Source: Hydrogenophaga palleronii_A
GTDB taxonomy: Bacteria; Pseudomonadota; Gammaproteobacteria; Burkholderiales; Burkholderiaceae_C
Direction: 5' to 3'
DNA length: 64,000 bases
Assembly: GCF_031457455.1 (NCBI RefSeq)
Contig: NZ_JAVDWU010000010.1
Location: 186,001 to 250,000 of the forward strand
Shown piece by piece: positions 25,356-32,409 of this stretch. The position numbers were made by a program, and so were the translations under genes. Under the pieces are notes generated by a model. The model did not search any database. It worked only from the letters and a program-made list of their open reading frames with translations, and was not told where the DNA came from. Position 1 is the first letter of the stretch. The number at the start of each line of letters is the position of its first letter.

Positions 25356-26972
25356 TCAGCGAGACACGTCGTCCCACCGCAGACCATGTTTCTGCAGATA
25401 CTTGCGCAGCCGGTCGGCGTCGTTGACGACCGTGCGCTGGGTGCGCGAGTGGTCAAAGAGCGTGCGGCCGGCCTCCGACAGCGTGCGCGAGGCACGGCAC
25501 ACGCGCACCACCGCACAGAGTTGCAGCCGGTCGAACAGATCGAGTTGGTCCAGGGTCTGCGCGGGCATCAGATCGGCGAGTTCGACCGCATCATCGGCCA
25601 GGCGGGCCACGTCGCCCGGCGCCTGGTTCATCTGCCACAACCAGCGCAGGCGCTGCAGCTCGGCCTCCACCAGGGGGGCTGCAATGCGCCCGCCCTCAGC
25701 CAGTGTGCACAGCCGCGTCACGCTCGCGGCCAGGTCGCGGAAGTTGCCGCTCCACAAGGCCTCGGGCGACTGCGCAAAGCGCAGGTACAGCGACTTGGCC
25801 TCTGCGTTGAAGCGCACCGCGCGGCCCAGCTCAGTGGCGCAGCGCGTCACCAGATGGTCCACATTGGGCTCGATGTCTTCCGGTCGCTGCGCGAGTCCAG
25901 GCAGCGTGTACGACCAGAGGTTGATGCGCGCGTAGAGGTCCTCGCGAAACCGCCCTTCCAGCACGTCCACCCGCAGGTCGCGGTTGGTGCCTGCGATCAG
26001 CTGGAAATCGCTGCTCACCTCGCGGTCGCTGCCCACGGGGTAGAAGCGTTTTTCTTCCACTGCCTTGAGCAGCATGGCCTGTTCGTCCAGGCCCAGCTCG
26101 CCAATCTCGTCCAGAAACAGCACGCCCTCGTGCGCCGTGCGCAGCAGGCCGGCGCGGTCGCTCGCGGCGCCAGTGAAAGCGCCCTTCTTGTGACCAAACA
26201 AGGTGGACGCCGCGCCCTCACCCTGCAGCGTGGCGCAGTTCACCTCCACAAAACCGCCGCTCACCAGGTGGCGCGATTTCTTCAGCTCGAACATGCGCCG
26301 CGCCAGGTGCGACTTGCCCGCGCCCGTGGGCCCGGTGAGCAAGATGGGGGCCTTGGAGCGCAAGGCCACGCGCTCGATCTCTTCGATCAGCGCGTTGAAG
26401 TGGGCGTTGCGCGTGGCAATGCCGCTCTTGAGGAACTCAAGCGCGTCCCGCTGCGCCTGGTCAAACCGCTGGGCCAGGCCGTCGTAGCGCGAGAGGTCCA
26501 GGTCGATCAGCGCATAGCTGCCCGGGTTGGCGCGGGTCTGTTTTTTGGGTGGCGAGGTCTGCAGCAGCACACCGGGGATCAGCCTCGACTCGGTCAGCAG
26601 GAACATGCAGATCTGCGCCACGTGCGTGCCGGTGGTGATGTGGGTCCAGTAGCGCTCCTTCTCTGGCTGGAAGGGGTACTGTTTTACCCAGTCGTAGAGC
26701 ACACCGTAGACCTCACCGAAGTCCCAGGGGTCGGCCATGGCCAGCAGCACGAGGTTCACCGCCGTTTCTGGTGAGGCGGTTTCGATGTCTTGCCGGATCA
26801 ACTGGGCCAGCGCCTCGTGCGGCCGCGTGTAGAGCAGCTCCAGTCGGTGCACCTGCATGTCTTCGTGCTGCACCAGAGAGACCGTGGGGCGCCACTTTTC
26901 CCAGCGACCTGCGCCGCGCCCGCTGTCGAGCTGGGTGCCCAGGAATCCGATGACGACGGTTTTATTTGGCAT
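25356..26972 (-). CDS. rtcR: RtcR: CARF-domain sigma-54 activator of the RNA repair operon
   Basis: 538 residues. N-terminal CARF domain (~1-180; VVIGFLGTQLDSGRG, HITTGTHVAQICMFLLTESR), then a AAA+ domain with Walker A GPTGAGKS (214-221), the sigma-54 contact loop GAFTGA (264-269) and Walker B FLDEIGEL (286-293), and a C-terminal helical DNA-binding region (~480-538). RtcR proteins sense RNA fragments with 2',3'-cyclic phosphate ends through CARF and drive sigma-54 transcription of rtc genes. It is divergent from rsr, with a consensus sigma-54 promoter in between. Confidence 0.97.
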   Translation of the reverse strand: MPNKTVVIGFLGTQLDSGRGAGRWEKWRPTVSLVQHEDMQVHRLELLYTRPHEALAQLIRQDIETASPETAVNLVLLAMADPWDFGEVYGVLYDWVKQYPFQPEKERYWTHITTGTHVAQICMFLLTESRLIPGVLLQTSPPKKQTRANPGSYALIDLDLSRYDGLAQRFDQAQRDALEFLKSGIATRNAHFNALIEEIERVALRSKAPILLTGPTGAGKSHLARRMFELKKSRHLVSGGFVEVNCATLQGEGAASTLFGHKKGAFTGAASDRAGLLRTAHEGVLFLDEIGELGLDEQAMLLKAVEEKRFYPVGSDREVSSDFQLIAGTNRDLRVDVLEGRFREDLYARINLWSYTLPGLAQRPEDIEPNVDHLVTRCATELGRAVRFNAEAKSLYLRFAQSPEALWSGNFRDLAASVTRLCTLAEGGRIAAPLVEAELQRLRWLWQMNQAPGDVARLADDAVELADLMPAQTLDQLDLFDRLQLCAVVRVCRASRTLSEAGRTLFDHSRTQRTVVNDADRLRKYLQKHGLRWDDVSR

Positions 26973-27009
26973 GGCCGATGAGATAAATAGCTAGCCATGA
27001 TTCTAGTTT

Positions 27010-27055
27010 GATGTGGATCTTCCACCAACCATCATCGACGCCAAGACGTCACATC
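27010..27055. promoter_or_regulatory. Candidate RtcR upstream activating site
   Basis: GATGTG (27010-27015) and CACATC (27050-27055) form an inverted pair centred ~90 bp upstream of the sigma-54 promoter, with a nested TGG-N4-CCA element. The position suits an enhancer-binding protein; the assignment is inference. Confidence 0.4.
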
Positions 27056-27114
27056 GAAAAATTTACCCAATCAAATCAACGATCTGAAAGAAATTCTCCC
27101 GTCGATCCAGGACC

Positions 27115-27130
27115 TGGCACACCCGTTGCA
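27115..27130 (+). promoter_or_regulatory. Sigma-54 (-24/-12) promoter of the RNA repair operon
   Basis: TGGCAC-N5-TTGCA matches the sigma-54 consensus exactly, with the invariant GG and GC at the right 10-bp spacing. It points into rsr (start 27171) and is expected to be activated by the divergently encoded RtcR. Confidence 0.92.
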
Positions 27131-27170
27131 ATGAAGAAGCCACACAAGTTGAATGCAAACGGAGAATCAC

Positions 27171-28745
27171 ATGGTCAACACCGAACTCTTTCAAACGCTC
27201 AAGGTCCAGCTGCTGCCCCAGGCCACGGCTCAGAACCAGGCAGGCGCACCCGCCTACGCCCTGAGCCCCAAACACCAGCTGGCGCAGATCGCAGCCACCG
27301 GTTGCCTGAGCCAGACCTTCTATGCCGACGCCCAGTCGCAGCTCGATGCCGTGAAAGCACTGGCTGCACAAGTGGAGCCCACGTTCGTGGCGCAAACCGC
27401 CGTGTACGCCCGCCAGGCAGCCTTCATGAAGGACATGCCCGTGCTGCTGGCTTCCATGCTGGCGGTGCGCGATGTGTCCCTGCTGTCGCAGATGTTCGGC
27501 CGCGTGGTGGACAACGGCAAGACGCTGCGCGGTTTCGTGCAGATGCTGCGCAGCGGCGCCCTGGGTCGCAAGTCCCTGGGGTCGCGGCCCAAGAAGCTGG
27601 TGCAGCAATGGCTGCTCAACGCGAGCGAAAAGCAGCTGCTGAACGCCGCCGTGGGCAACACGCCCTCGCTGGCCGACGTGGTGAAGATGGTGCACCCCAA
27701 GCCCACCGAGGCCTGGCGCGACGCCTGGTTCGCCTGGCTGATCGGAAAGCCGTTCGACGAAGCCGCGCTGCCGCCCACCACGCAAGCCTTCGAGCGATTC
27801 AAGCGCGAGTTGGCCGAAGGTCGGGCGACCGAGGTGCCGGACGTTCCGTTCCAGATGCTGACCGCGCTGGAGCTGCAGGCCGCACAGTGGGCGCAGATCG
27901 GCCGCGCCGGTTCGTGGCAGATGGTGCGTCAGAACCTGAACACCTTTGCACGGCACGGCGTGTTCGAGCAGCCCGGCATGACCGAAGCGGTCGCGGCCAA
28001 GCTGCGCGACCCGGTGGCGGTGGCCAAGGCGCGGGTGTTCCCGTACCAGCTCATGGCGGCCTTCAAGGCCTGTGGTGAGGACGTGCCGGCAGCGGTGCGC
28101 GAGGCACTGCAGGACGCGATGGAAGCCGCGCTGGTGAACGTGCCCGCGTTCGAAGGCCAGGTGGTGGTGTGTCCTGACGTGTCGGGCTCCATGGGTTCGC
28201 CCGTGACCGGCCACCGTGCGGGAGCCACTTCGTCGGTGCGATGCATCGATGTGGCAGCGCTCGTGGCGGCGGCGGTTTGCGCTAAGAACCCGCAGGCCCG
28301 TGTGCTGCCGTTCGAACGCGATGTGGTGAAGCTCACGCTGAACCCCCGCGACTCGGTGATGACCAACGCCCAGGCGCTGGCCGCCATCGGTGGTGGTGGG
28401 ACCAACTGCAGCGCACCGCTGGCCTTGCCGAACAAGGAGCGTGCGAAGGTGGAACTGGTGGTCCTCGTCTCGGACAACGAGTCGTGGGTCGATGCGCGGC
28501 GCGGTGGCGCGACGCAGACGCTGGTCGAGTGGGAAAAGCTCAAGCAGCGTTGCCCGCAGGCGCGGCTGGTGTGCATCGACATCCAGCCGGGTGGCACCAC
28601 GCAGGCCGTGGAGCGCACCGACATCCTGAATGTCGGTGGCTTCTCGGACGCGGTGTTCACGATGCTGGCGCAGTTTGCCAATGGCAATGCCAGCGCAGAC
28701 CACTGGGTGGACGAGATCGAGAAGGTCTCGCTGGCCCAGCGGTGA
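27171..28745 (+). CDS. rsr: Ro60-like TROVE-domain RNA-binding protein (Rsr)
   Basis: 524 residues. TROVE HEAT-repeat ring (~1-350; YALSPKHQLAQIAATGCLSQTFY, AVYARQAAFMKDMPVLL) followed by a von Willebrand A domain (~330-524) with the MIDAS motif DVSGSMGS. Bacterial Ro60 orthologues bind Y RNAs on the outer ring surface and single-stranded RNA ends in the pore, and can tether to PNPase. ATG 27171 is chosen because CGGAGAATCAC precedes it; ATG 27153 lacks a site. Y-like RNA genes follow immediately. Confidence 0.96.
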   Translation: MVNTELFQTLKVQLLPQATAQNQAGAPAYALSPKHQLAQIAATGCLSQTFYADAQSQLDAVKALAAQVEPTFVAQTAVYARQAAFMKDMPVLLASMLAVRDVSLLSQMFGRVVDNGKTLRGFVQMLRSGALGRKSLGSRPKKLVQQWLLNASEKQLLNAAVGNTPSLADVVKMVHPKPTEAWRDAWFAWLIGKPFDEAALPPTTQAFERFKRELAEGRATEVPDVPFQMLTALELQAAQWAQIGRAGSWQMVRQNLNTFARHGVFEQPGMTEAVAAKLRDPVAVAKARVFPYQLMAAFKACGEDVPAAVREALQDAMEAALVNVPAFEGQVVVCPDVSGSMGSPVTGHRAGATSSVRCIDVAALVAAAVCAKNPQARVLPFERDVVKLTLNPRDSVMTNAQALAAIGGGGTNCSAPLALPNKERAKVELVVLVSDNESWVDARRGGATQTLVEWEKLKQRCPQARLVCIDIQPGGTTQAVERTDILNVGGFSDAVFTMLAQFANGNASADHWVDEIEKVSLAQR

Positions 28746-28764
28746 GTTGATAGAAGAGGTGGAA

Positions 28765-28877
28765 GGTGTCGCAGGCGAATGCCCACAGGCGTACAGCACC
28801 ATCAGGTCGCGCGGGCCCGCAAGCCCGCAGCGGAGAACCCGCAGACCGCGCTTGTGAATCTGGTCGCCTGCGGCACC
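28765..28877 (+). ncRNA. Candidate Y-like RNA 1 of the rsr-rtcB array
   Basis: Starts 20 nt after the rsr stop. Terminal helix: 28765-28778 pairs with 28864-28877 (14 bp, one G.U). A conserved internal loop follows (AUGCC at 28779-28783 opposite AAUCUGG), then an 8-bp helix 28784-28791 / 28849-28856. The distal part folds into GC hairpins (28811-28828 with a 6-bp stem; 28830-28842). GGCGAAUG at the helix/loop junction fits the Ro60-binding motif reported for bacterial Y RNAs (GNCGAAN0-1G). Confidence 0.75.
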
Positions 28878-28904
28878 GACCAACCAAAAGAATTGAAGCG
28901 TCGT

Positions 28905-28971
28905 CGCGTGGCGAATGCCGGTGGGACTACATCCAAACTGTCTCGTCTCACCACTTGTTTGTCGCCACGCG
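28905..28971 (+). ncRNA. Candidate Y-like RNA 2 (minimal form)
   Basis: Helix 28905-28914 / 28962-28971 (10 bp), internal loop AUGCC (28915-28919) opposite ACUUGUUUG, then helix GGUGGGA / UCUCACC (28920-28926 / 28946-28952, one G.U) closed by a 19-nt loop. It has the same GGCGAAUGCC signature as its neighbours but no tRNA-like module, so it would be the smallest of the set (~67 nt). Confidence 0.75.
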
Positions 28972-28996
28972 GGGGCTGTCGAAAGGATGATTTTTT

Positions 28997-29090
28997 GCGC
29001 GAATGCCGACAGGACTACATCGGTACGCCGGGGGTTCGAATCCTCAACCGGGAAACCGGCATGGCTATGTCTTGTCGCCCCTTGTCGCGC
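28997..29090 (+). ncRNA. Candidate Y-like RNA 3 with a partial tRNA-like module
   Basis: Helix GCGCGA / UCGCGC (28997-29002 / 29085-29090), CGAAUGCC signature, and helix CGACAGGAC / GUCUUGUCG (29007-29015 / 29069-29077, one G.U) opposite a CCCCUUG strand. The loop carries a T-arm (TTCGAAT loop at 29035-29041 with a 4-bp stem) followed by a 4-bp stem capped by a GAAA tetraloop (29048-29059), which looks like a sealed acceptor stem. A D-arm is not evident. Confidence 0.78.
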
Positions 29091-29106
29091 TGTTTTGTTT
29101 TGGATG

Positions 29107-29247
29107 TCTCGCGGCGAATGCCGGTGGAACTACAGGCTATTAACCTCGTGGTCGCGGGTTCGAATCCCGTCGGCTCCATATCTGGGGGGCCGTAGCTCAG
29201 TCTGGTAGAGCACGAAAAACGTTTCACCAACCCTTGTCGCCACGGGA
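29107..29247 (+). ncRNA. Candidate Y-like RNA 4 containing a circularly permuted tRNA
   Basis: Y stem: GGCGA / UCGCC (29113-29117 / 29237-29241, extended outward with one mismatch), AUGCC opposite AACCCUUG, and GGUGGAAC / GUUUCACC (29123-29130 / 29221-29228). Inside, in order: variable loop TGGTC (29149-29153), T-arm (29154-29170, loop TTCGAAT), acceptor 3' strand CGGCTCC (29171-29177), an 8-nt linker, acceptor 5' strand GGGGCCG (29186-29192; 7 pairs), and D-arm GCTC-AGTCTGGTA-GAGC (29195-29211). The anticodon arm is opened and replaced by the Y stem. Confidence 0.85.
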
Positions 29248-29278
29248 CATGCCTTTTGATCAAGAAGTGAGGAACAAC

Positions 29279-30502
29279 GTGAACAACTACAACACCGAAC
29301 AACCCGAAGGCGGCGTGCCCATCAAGATGTGGACCAAGGGCGTGCCCGTCGAAGACGAAGCGAAGAAGCAACTTGCCAACGCCGCGCGCCTGCCCATCGT
29401 GTTCAAACACATAGCGGCCATGCCCGACGTGCACCTGGGTATTGGCGCCACCGTGGGTTCGGTGGTCTCGACCTTCAAGGCCATCATCCCCGCCGCGGTG
29501 GGGGTGGATATTGGCTGCGGAATGATGGCCTGCAAGACCACACTGCGTGCCGAAGACCTGCCCGACAACCTGGGGCCGCTGCGCTCGGCCATCGAGAAAG
29601 CGGTGCCGCATGGCATGACGCCATTCAAGCAACGCGGCCGCGACAAAGGTAGCTGGGAAAACCCGCCGAACCTGGTGGACCAGGCCTGGTCCACGCTGGT
29701 GGGTGAGTTCGACGCCATCTGCGAGAAGTACCCGCGCCTGAAGAACACCAACAACCACAAGCACCTGGGAACGCTGGGGACCGGTAACCACTTCATCGAG
29801 GTCTGCCTCGACGAAGGCGGCGCCGTGTGGTTCATGCTGCACTCGGGTTCGCGTGGTGTGGGCAATGCCATCGGCACCACCTTCATTGAGCTGGCGAAGA
29901 AAGACGCAGAGCGCAACAACCGCCACCTGCCCGACCAGGACCTGGCGTACTTCGAAGAAGGTTCGCAGTACTTCGGTGACTACGTGCGCGGTGTGGGCTG
30001 GGCGCAGAAGTTCGCGCGCCTGAACCGCGAAGTGATGATGAAAAACCTGGTCGCCACCGTGCGCCAGATCATCACCAAACCCTTCGAGGCGCACGTGGAA
30101 GCCGTGAACTGCCACCACAACTACGTGCAGAAGGAAACGCACTTTGGTGAAGAGGTGTTTGTTACGCGCAAGGGCGCGGTGAGCGCGAAGAAGGGCGAGC
30201 TCGGGATCATCCCGGGGAGCATGGGCGCGCGCAGCTACATCGTGCGCGGCCTCGGAAACCCCGAGAGCTTCGAGAGCTGCAGCCACGGCGCGGGCCGCGT
30301 GATGAGCCGCACCAAGGCCAAGAAGATGTTCACGGTCGCGGACCAGATCAAGGCCACCGAAGGCGTGGAATGCCGCAAGGACGAAGCCGTGATCGACGAG
30401 ATCCCGATGGCCTACAAGGACATCGACGCGGTGATGGAAGCGCAGAAGGACCTGGTGGAGGTGGTGTATGTGCTCAAGCAGGTGTTGTGTGTGAAGGGAT
30501 GA
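29279..30502 (+). CDS. rtcB: RNA-splicing ligase RtcB
   Basis: 407 residues from GTG 29279, which has GAGG 6 nt upstream and aligns with the E. coli RtcB N-terminus (NNYNTEQPEGGVPIKMWTKGVPVE). ATG 29234 would overlap Y-like RNA 4 and is rejected. Mn2+/GTP ligase motifs are intact: AMPDVHLG, GVDIGCGM, NTNNHKHLGTLGTGNHFIE, LHSGSRG, NCHHNYVQKE and SCSHGAGR (guanylylated His). It joins 2',3'-cyclic-phosphate or 3'-phosphate ends to 5'-OH ends. The next gene starts 3 nt after its stop. Confidence 0.97.
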   Translation: MNNYNTEQPEGGVPIKMWTKGVPVEDEAKKQLANAARLPIVFKHIAAMPDVHLGIGATVGSVVSTFKAIIPAAVGVDIGCGMMACKTTLRAEDLPDNLGPLRSAIEKAVPHGMTPFKQRGRDKGSWENPPNLVDQAWSTLVGEFDAICEKYPRLKNTNNHKHLGTLGTGNHFIEVCLDEGGAVWFMLHSGSRGVGNAIGTTFIELAKKDAERNNRHLPDQDLAYFEEGSQYFGDYVRGVGWAQKFARLNREVMMKNLVATVRQIITKPFEAHVEAVNCHHNYVQKETHFGEEVFVTRKGAVSAKKGELGIIPGSMGARSYIVRGLGNPESFESCSHGAGRVMSRTKAKKMFTVADQIKATEGVECRKDEAVIDEIPMAYKDIDAVMEAQKDLVEVVYVLKQVLCVKG

Positions 30503-30505
30503 GAG

Positions 30506-31459
30506 ATGGAACAAGCGCGCCTAAAACTGGCTTACAAGCAGTTCGGAGAAATCAGAGAAAAACTGGAAGACGGTCTGTCGCCGGACTTGCGGCTGTACTC
30601 ATACGCGGCATGTGATGCTTCCCGGGAGTCGGAATTCCGTTTACCTCTCATCTGGAACCAAGTCGAAAGTGACCTTCGTTGCCTGATCAATAACTTCAAT
30701 GCGTGGCTTGGCCGACTGAGGGCTTGGCAAGCATGGAATCAAGTCCTCCCTCACTATTGCGAGCAGGATCAATGGAGTCTGAGAATTGAATTTCTCGGGG
30801 ACGTTGCCTTCTTTTGCATGATGCAACCGAGTGGCTTTGTTGATCGATCCCTTGAGGCGCTGACGACGGTTTTTCATCACGCCAACTTGACACATAAGCC
30901 TGGGTATCGGGACGAGTTGTCTACCGACAAGAACGTCTACAAGCGAATCGAAAAAGGTCACCCGACTCCATATGACTTCTTTGAAAGTCGAGGAGAAATA
31001 CGCAGGCGCATTCAGGATCTTTCCGAAGGGTGGGGCTCGGCGTTGGTCTTGCTTGAACAGCTAGATTCGTTGAATGACGCGGACTACCAAACGAAGACCA
31101 TGGACTTTCGGAACAGGGCGAGTCACTCCTTTGCACCTCACTTTGATCTTGGGATCGTTCCCACGGTCACTCGACGACCTGGTTTCGCTTCAAAAATGGT
31201 CAAGCGTCCAGATGGGCGCTACGACGCGCTTGAAGATCGATCACACCGGTCAGTTTCGTACGGTTACGGTGAGCTCCCACCCTTGTCTTCTTCAGAGGCA
31301 CTCGCAGAAAACGCAAAGCAGTTGCAAGTTGCAAGGAAGCTGCTTGTTGCATACGAAGCGCTGCTCAATGAAGTCGACGAAAGGCTGTCATTGCGACAAG
31401 GCCGATCAGGTTCCAACGACAGTCCTACCGCCCAAGAACAAACAAAGAGTCTGGAATGA
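30506..31459 (+). CDS. Unrecognised protein with a HEPN-like RNxxxH motif inside the RNA repair operon
   Basis: 317 residues, mostly helical, cytosolic, no known family recognised with certainty. R202-N-R-A-S-H207 in a helical context matches the RNxxxH ribonuclease motif of HEPN domains, and the general look (long helices, aromatic-rich N-terminal half) resembles Cthe_2314-type HEPN proteins. The gene is visibly less G+C-rich than its neighbours, with different codon choice, suggesting acquisition. It starts 3 nt after rtcB and its stop overlaps the rlaP start (ATGA), so it is translated within the operon. An RNA-cleaving role is inference only. Confidence 0.75.
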   Translation: MEQARLKLAYKQFGEIREKLEDGLSPDLRLYSYAACDASRESEFRLPLIWNQVESDLRCLINNFNAWLGRLRAWQAWNQVLPHYCEQDQWSLRIEFLGDVAFFCMMQPSGFVDRSLEALTTVFHHANLTHKPGYRDELSTDKNVYKRIEKGHPTPYDFFESRGEIRRRIQDLSEGWGSALVLLEQLDSLNDADYQTKTMDFRNRASHSFAPHFDLGIVPTVTRRPGFASKMVKRPDGRYDALEDRSHRSVSYGYGELPPLSSSEALAENAKQLQVARKLLVAYEALLNEVDERLSLRQGRSGSNDSPTAQEQTKSLE

Positions 31460-32409
31460 CTATCCAAGTTTTGCGAGATAGCCGAGCAGAGTTCCTCCAC
31501 TCCGCCCACCCCATAGACCCCGCCATGCGCGAACAGGTCATGGCCCATCTGCATGCCATCGAGGCTCAGCACGAGGTCACCATCCTGTTCGCCTGCGAAT
31601 CCGGCAGCCGGGGCTGGGGATTTGCCTCGCCCGACAGTGACTACGACGTGCGCTTCATCTACGTGAACCGCCTGCCGTGGTACCTCACGGTGGCGCCGGG
31701 GCGCGACGTGATCGAGCTGCCGATCAGTGGATCGAGCGCCGCGCTGGGCCGCCCCGAGCAAGCGAGCGCCCCCTCGGGGGGCAGCGAGCACACGCCAGTG
31801 CCGAGCGTGGGGGCCACACCCCTGGACATCAACGGCTGGGACCTGCGCAAGGCGCTGGGCCTGATGCGCGAGTCCAACCCCACGTTGCTGGAGTGGCTGC
31901 GTTCGCCCATCGTCTACCGCGAAGAGGCCGAGACGATGGACCGCTTTCGTGCGCTGGCCGAGCAGGTGTTCTCGAACGCCAAGGGCTGGCACCACTACGC
32001 CTCGATGGCGAAGAAGAACTTTCGCGAACACCTGCAGGCCGACACCGTGCACTACAAGAAATACCTGTACGTGCTGCGCCCGCTGCTGGCTGCGCGCTGG
32101 ATCCGCGAGCAGCCCGGCGTGCCGCCCATGCGCTTCGCCGAACTGGCGCAGCGCACCTTGCACGCCACCGCCGATGCCGCGCTGATCGACGAGATCAATG
32201 CGCTGCTGGAGGTCAAGATGCGCGCCGGCGAGGCCGCGACCAGCCCACGCTGGCCGGGCATCCACGCTTTCATTGAGGCCGAGCTGGCGCGCAACGCGGC
32301 CGAGCCCGTGCAGGCGGTGCCCTCTGCCGGTCACGCGCCGCTGGATGCCATGCTGTTCGATACGGTGTTGCAGCATGACCGACAGGCGCAGGAGGCACAG
32401 GCATGTTGA
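31456..32409 (+). CDS. rlaP: RlaP-type predicted nucleotidyltransferase of RNA repair operons
   Basis: 317 residues. Pol-beta-type NTase core G50-S...D62-x-D64 (CESGSRGWGFASPDSDYDV) followed by DINGWDLRKALGLMRESNPTLLEWL, the pattern of the YcgL/RlaP (COG3541) family found beside rtcB/rtcA. It is predicted to add nucleotides to RNA ends during repair. Residues ~92-122 are an in-frame insert encoded by a dispersed GC-rich repeat (31.73-31.82 kb). The first ATG overlaps the preceding stop; its stop overlaps rtcA by 7 nt. Confidence 0.88.
   Translation: MTIQVLRDSRAEFLHSAHPIDPAMREQVMAHLHAIEAQHEVTILFACESGSRGWGFASPDSDYDVRFIYVNRLPWYLTVAPGRDVIELPISGSSAALGRPEQASAPSGGSEHTPVPSVGATPLDINGWDLRKALGLMRESNPTLLEWLRSPIVYREEAETMDRFRALAEQVFSNAKGWHHYASMAKKNFREHLQADTVHYKKYLYVLRPLLAARWIREQPGVPPMRFAELAQRTLHATADAALIDEINALLEVKMRAGEAATSPRWPGIHAFIEAELARNAAEPVQAVPSAGHAPLDAMLFDTVLQHDRQAQEAQAC
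31730..31820. repeat. Dispersed GC-rich repeat inserted in frame within rlaP
   Basis: The stretch contains the CCCCCTCGGGGGG palindrome and an AGCGTGGGGG arm, the style of the intergenic repeats elsewhere in this window. It splits the conserved segment RDVIELPI from LDINGWDLRK without shifting the frame. Confidence 0.7.

Noticed and set aside
28779..29122. The CGAATGCC repeats as a short CRISPR-like array
   Set aside because: The repeats are short, unequally spaced and each lies in its own long hairpin; no cas genes are nearby.
29149..29211. An ordinary tRNA gene between rsr and rtcB
   Set aside because: T-arm and 3' acceptor strand precede the 5' acceptor strand and D-arm, and there is no anticodon loop between them; the order fits only a permuted tRNA inside a Y-like RNA.
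29234..29278. RtcB starting at ATG 29234 or ATG 29249
   Set aside because: These starts overlap or abut Y-like RNA 4 and lack ribosome sites; GTG 29279 has GAGG at 6 nt and matches the E. coli RtcB N-terminus.
30506..32409. The HEPN-like gene plus rlaP as a classical MNT-HEPN toxin-antitoxin pair
   Set aside because: RlaP belongs to a family found in RNA repair operons without such a partner, is larger than MNT antitoxins, and is coupled to rtcA; the resemblance is kept only as a hypothesis.
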